Below, one piece after another: positions 6,059 through 7,437 of a stretch of DNA of 7,437 nt. The translations under genes were made by a program, and so were the position numbers. The stretch's first letter is position 1; each line of letters opens with the position of its first letter. Location: assembly GCA_900543455.1 (NCBI GenBank), contig UQRR01000098.1, positions 1 through 7,437 on the forward strand. Direction: 5' to 3'. Below the pieces are notes generated by a model that was not told the DNA's origin, ran no database searches, and saw only the letters and a list, made by a program, of their open reading frames with translations. This DNA comes from an uncultured Dialister sp. Lineage in GTDB: Bacteria > Bacillota > Negativicutes > Veillonellales > Dialisteraceae.

Positions 6059-6151
6059 TCAAACTTGTAGTGCGCGGGTCCGCCGCAAATATATATTTTG
6101 CAGCGAAGCTGCCACCACAACCCTGAACCCATCAACCTGAACCCCGAACCT
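6059..6151 (-). repeat. Orphan inverted copy of a leader repeat
   Basis: Read on the minus strand this is a leader-type composite: two GGTTCAGG units (CCTGAACC on plus at 6122-6129 and 6135-6142), GTTGTGGTGGC, and the hairpin GCAGC/GCTGC around TTC (plus 6100-6112), then an AT-rich run. It matches 7131-7170 and 2006-2030 in part. Unlike the other leader copies there is no gene start beside its GGTTCAGG end. From 6152 to 6228 there is only the GCTTTCAAACC module, TGTGGGGAAGCG and TCTCGTATCGCA. Confidence 0.55.
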
Positions 6152-6228
6152 AATCTCTGCTTTCAAACCTGTGGGGAAGCGGCATTCTCGTATCGCAGCT
6201 TTCCTCATGCAGGGAAGGCTGAATAATT

Positions 6229-6290
6229 GCGGCGCATCAAATAAAGATGCGCCGCGCCACCATTTCGCATTTCTAATTTCGCATTTCTCA
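6229..6290 (-). repeat. Hairpin repeat copy F at the 3' end of the HAD gene; possible terminator
   Basis: A perfect 9-bp stem GCGGCGCAT/ATGCGCCGC (6229-6237 and 6247-6255) around a 9-base loop, preceded on the minus strand by GGTGGCGC and by GAATGAGAAATGCG-type units that include the HAD stop codon (6288-6290). In the minus direction the stem is followed by AATTATT, only a weak T-rich stretch, so it may end or stabilise the HAD transcript but is not a textbook terminator. Confidence 0.55.
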
Positions 6291-7103
6291 TTCTTTCTCG
6301 CCGAGCACATACTTTTCCACTGCTTTCGCGACGCCGTCTTCATTATTGGATGCCGTCATGTGACCGGCCGCTTCTTTCGCGCTCTTCGACGCATTCGCCA
6401 CCGCAAAGCCCCAAGGGGTCATGGACAGCATTGACACGTCATTGTTGCCGTTGCCGAAGGTCATGATCTCCTCCATCGCGATCCCCCACTCTTTCGCAAG
6501 GGACGCGACGGCTTTCCCCTTCGAGCACTCTTTATTGTTCATTTCAAAGAAATACGGCTTCGACTTCACCTGCCCGACCTCGCCGCTGTACGTCTCCCGC
6601 AGCACCTTCTCGATCTCTTTCATCTTCTCTTCATCATGCTCACAGAGGAGGATCTTCGTCGGTGCCTTTTTCGGATGGTAGAAATCATCCCCGACCTCAT
6701 GCGCCTTCACTCCGCACTGACGCTCATACTCATCCGTCCGTTCATCGCGATGCGCCACATAGATCTCATCATCGATATACGTCTGCGCGTACCAGCCATG
6801 CTCCCGGATGGTCTCAAGAATGGCAAGCGCCGTCTGCCGCTCGATCCGTACATCACGGATGAGCCGCCCGCTCTCACAGAGACCCGTGAGCGAACCCGTG
6901 TAGCAGATCATCGGTACATCGCCGAGGCCGATCGCCTGCCCCCAGGGCCGCGCCGCCTGAAACATGCGGCCTGTCGCGATCACGATGCGAACCCCCTTCT
7001 GCATCGCCTTTCGCAGGGTATCCCGTGTGTATTCGGAAAGGGAAATGTCATCATGTAAAAGTGTATCATCGAGGTCGATGGCAATGAGTTTGATAAGATT
7101 CAT
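6288..7103 (-). CDS. Cof-type HAD-superfamily phosphatase
   Basis: 271 residues, normal for the Cof (type IIB) group of cytoplasmic sugar-phosphate or FMN/pyridoxal-phosphate phosphatases; the substrate cannot be told. Motif I DLDDTL with nucleophile Asp10 and acid Asp12, motif II Thr44 in ATGR (43-46), motif III Lys195 in CSKGKAV, and motif IV FGNGNNDVSML (216-226). A cap domain of the Cof type lies between motifs II and III (about 80-185). Odd points: motif IV has Asn218 where most relatives have Asp (GD...ND), though Asp222 is kept, and the usual NGA after motif II is TGS (69-71). The start is supported by AAAGGAG eight bases upstream. The stop codon lies in a GAATGAGAAATG repeat. A likely promoter lies about 175 bases upstream (7279-7287), so the transcript would carry a long repeat-containing leader. 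It is separated from rapZ by 668 bases and is probably its own transcription unit. Confidence 0.93.
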   Translation of the reverse strand: MNLIKLIAIDLDDTLLHDDISLSEYTRDTLRKAMQKGVRIVIATGRMFQAARPWGQAIGLGDVPMICYTGSLTGLCESGRLIRDVRIERQTALAILETIREHGWYAQTYIDDEIYVAHRDERTDEYERQCGVKAHEVGDDFYHPKKAPTKILLCEHDEEKMKEIEKVLRETYSGEVGQVKSKPYFFEMNNKECSKGKAVASLAKEWGIAMEEIMTFGNGNNDVSMLSMTPWGFAVANASKSAKEAAGHMTASNNEDGVAKAVEKYVLGEKE

Positions 7104-7130
7104 AGGAAGTACTCCTTTATATAATTTAAG

Positions 7131-7222
7131 GGTTCAGGTTGGCGGGTTCAGGGTTGTGGTGCGGCGCATAAAAATATAGAAGCGCCGCGGAGTATAGATA
7201 GTGGCGATGCCAGAAGGTGGCA
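7131..7222. repeat. Composite leader repeat upstream of the HAD gene, copy G
   Basis: Plus-strand order: two GGTTCAGG units (7131-7138, 28 bases from the start codon, and 7145-7152), GTTGTGGT, hairpin GCGGCGC/GCGCCGC (7161-7167 and 7182-7188) around a 14-base AT-rich loop, linker GGAGTATAGATAG, and mini-hairpin TGGC/GCCA around GAT (7202-7212). Compared with 2208-2218 (GGGC/GCCC) the outer pair has changed on both sides together. It sits between the likely promoter and the ribosome site, so it would be transcribed as part of the HAD leader. Confidence 0.7.
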
Positions 7223-7225
7223 TTT

Positions 7226-7264
7226 AAGTCACTAGTCACCAGTCACTAGTCACTAATCACCAGC
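7226..7264. repeat. Short heptamer tandem array
   Basis: Five to six units: AGTCAC, TAGTCAC, CAGTCAC, TAGTCAC, TAATCAC, CAGCCGC. Same family as 729-842, 2055-2119 and 2401-2456. Here it lies in the presumed HAD leader, just downstream of the promoter in the direction of transcription, rather than at a gene end. Confidence 0.75.
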
Positions 7265-7278
7265 CGCTGCATACCCTC

Positions 7279-7287
7279 ATTATACCA
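7279..7287 (-). promoter_or_regulatory. Extended -10 promoter for the HAD gene
   Basis: On the minus strand TGGTATAAT is a perfect extended -10 element (TGnTATAAT). At 17 bases upstream the sequence is CCTCAG, a poor -35, which extended -10 promoters tolerate. It lies just past the terminator at 7318-7391, a natural place for a new transcript to begin; the start point would be near 7271. Confidence 0.5.
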
Positions 7288-7317
7288 CAGCCCTGAAACG
7301 CCTGAGGACGTGGGAAT

Positions 7318-7391
7318 AAAAAAGCTCCCGCCGATGAGTAATGCTATTAAGTTAAGCGGAAGAACGTTCTTGGCTCCCCATCGGGGGAGCT
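7318..7391 (-). terminator. Intrinsic terminator with long arms, minus strand
   Basis: Minus-strand arms AGCTCCCCCGATG (7379-7391) and CATCGGCGGGAGCT (7323-7336) pair over 13 bp with one bulged base and are followed by six T residues (plus-strand As 7318-7323). The 42-base interior contains the perfect palindrome AAGAACGTTCTT (7360-7371). The upstream arm can instead form a local hairpin GCTCCCC/GGGGAGC (7373-7379 and 7384-7390). It probably ends a minus-strand gene beyond the right edge, as it lies upstream of the HAD promoter. Confidence 0.6.
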
Positions 7392-7437
7392 CCCCGAAGG
7401 GGTGAGGGGGCTACGTAGCGGTATTGCATGAAAGTGT
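7392..7437. repeat. Hairpin repeat at the right edge
   Basis: CCCC/GGGG around GAA (7392-7402), then GTGAGGGGGCTACGTAGCGG with the palindrome CTACGTAG (7411-7418). It resembles the GC-rich hairpin family at the left edge of the window. It is cut by the window end, and no coding is visible. Confidence 0.45.

Noticed and set aside
5946..6140. A 64-codon plus-strand open frame between rapZ and the HAD gene
   Set aside because: It lies wholly within inverted-repeat modules and has no ribosome site or recognisable protein features.
7131..7152. GGTTCAGG resembling a tRNA T-arm
   Set aside because: No acceptor stem, anticodon arm or CCA-like end surrounds it, and the unit is repeated elsewhere as part of the leader composite.

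Overview
The window carries five protein genes, all on the minus strand, separated by unusually long intergenic stretches (about 330 to 820 bases) that are almost completely filled with short repeats and small hairpins. The core is the conserved three-gene cluster rapZ (yvcJ) - yvcK - whiA, typical of Firmicutes and also found in Actinobacteria. Strong AAGGAG-type ribosome sites, a moderately GC-rich coding style and repeat-packed spacers suggest a Firmicute; a member of the Negativicutes (Dialister/Megasphaera-like) is my best guess, but this is inference, not a firm placement.

Layout, left to right: 1-821, no gene, a patchwork of GC-rich triloop hairpins, copies of a GATTTCTCG...CGATACGAGAG repeat and a degenerate heptamer array; 822-1874, a secreted protein of unknown function; 1875-2441, no gene, a mosaic of repeat modules ending in an octamer/heptamer tandem array; 2442-5619, the operon read rapZ, then yvcK (4-base overlap), then whiA (1-base overlap); 5620-6287, no gene, repeat mosaic with a large inverted-repeat structure; 6288-7103, a Cof-type HAD phosphatase; 7104-7437, a repeat-containing leader, a probable extended -10 promoter, and a minus-strand terminator that probably ends a gene lying beyond the right edge.

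The operon genes belong together by family knowledge: RapZ is a nucleotide-binding regulator tied to amino-sugar metabolism, YvcK binds UDP-sugars and affects carbon flux and cell envelope synthesis, and WhiA is a DNA-binding protein linked to division and chromosome segregation. Translational coupling through the two overlaps suggests they are made together. YvcK here has an N-terminal extension with two membrane segments.

The most unusual signal is in the DNA between genes. A small set of modules (CCTGAACC/GGTTCAGG, GAATGAGAAATTAG, the GCGGCGC hairpin, a GGGCGATGCCC mini-hairpin, YAGTCAC heptamers, the CGATACG 7-mer) is reused in different combinations. Each of the three visible transcription units has repeat modules just upstream of its start codon, and each has its final stop codon supplied by a repeat. 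Several hairpins show compensatory base changes between copies, which suggests they are maintained as structures. No transposase or integrase is visible in the window.
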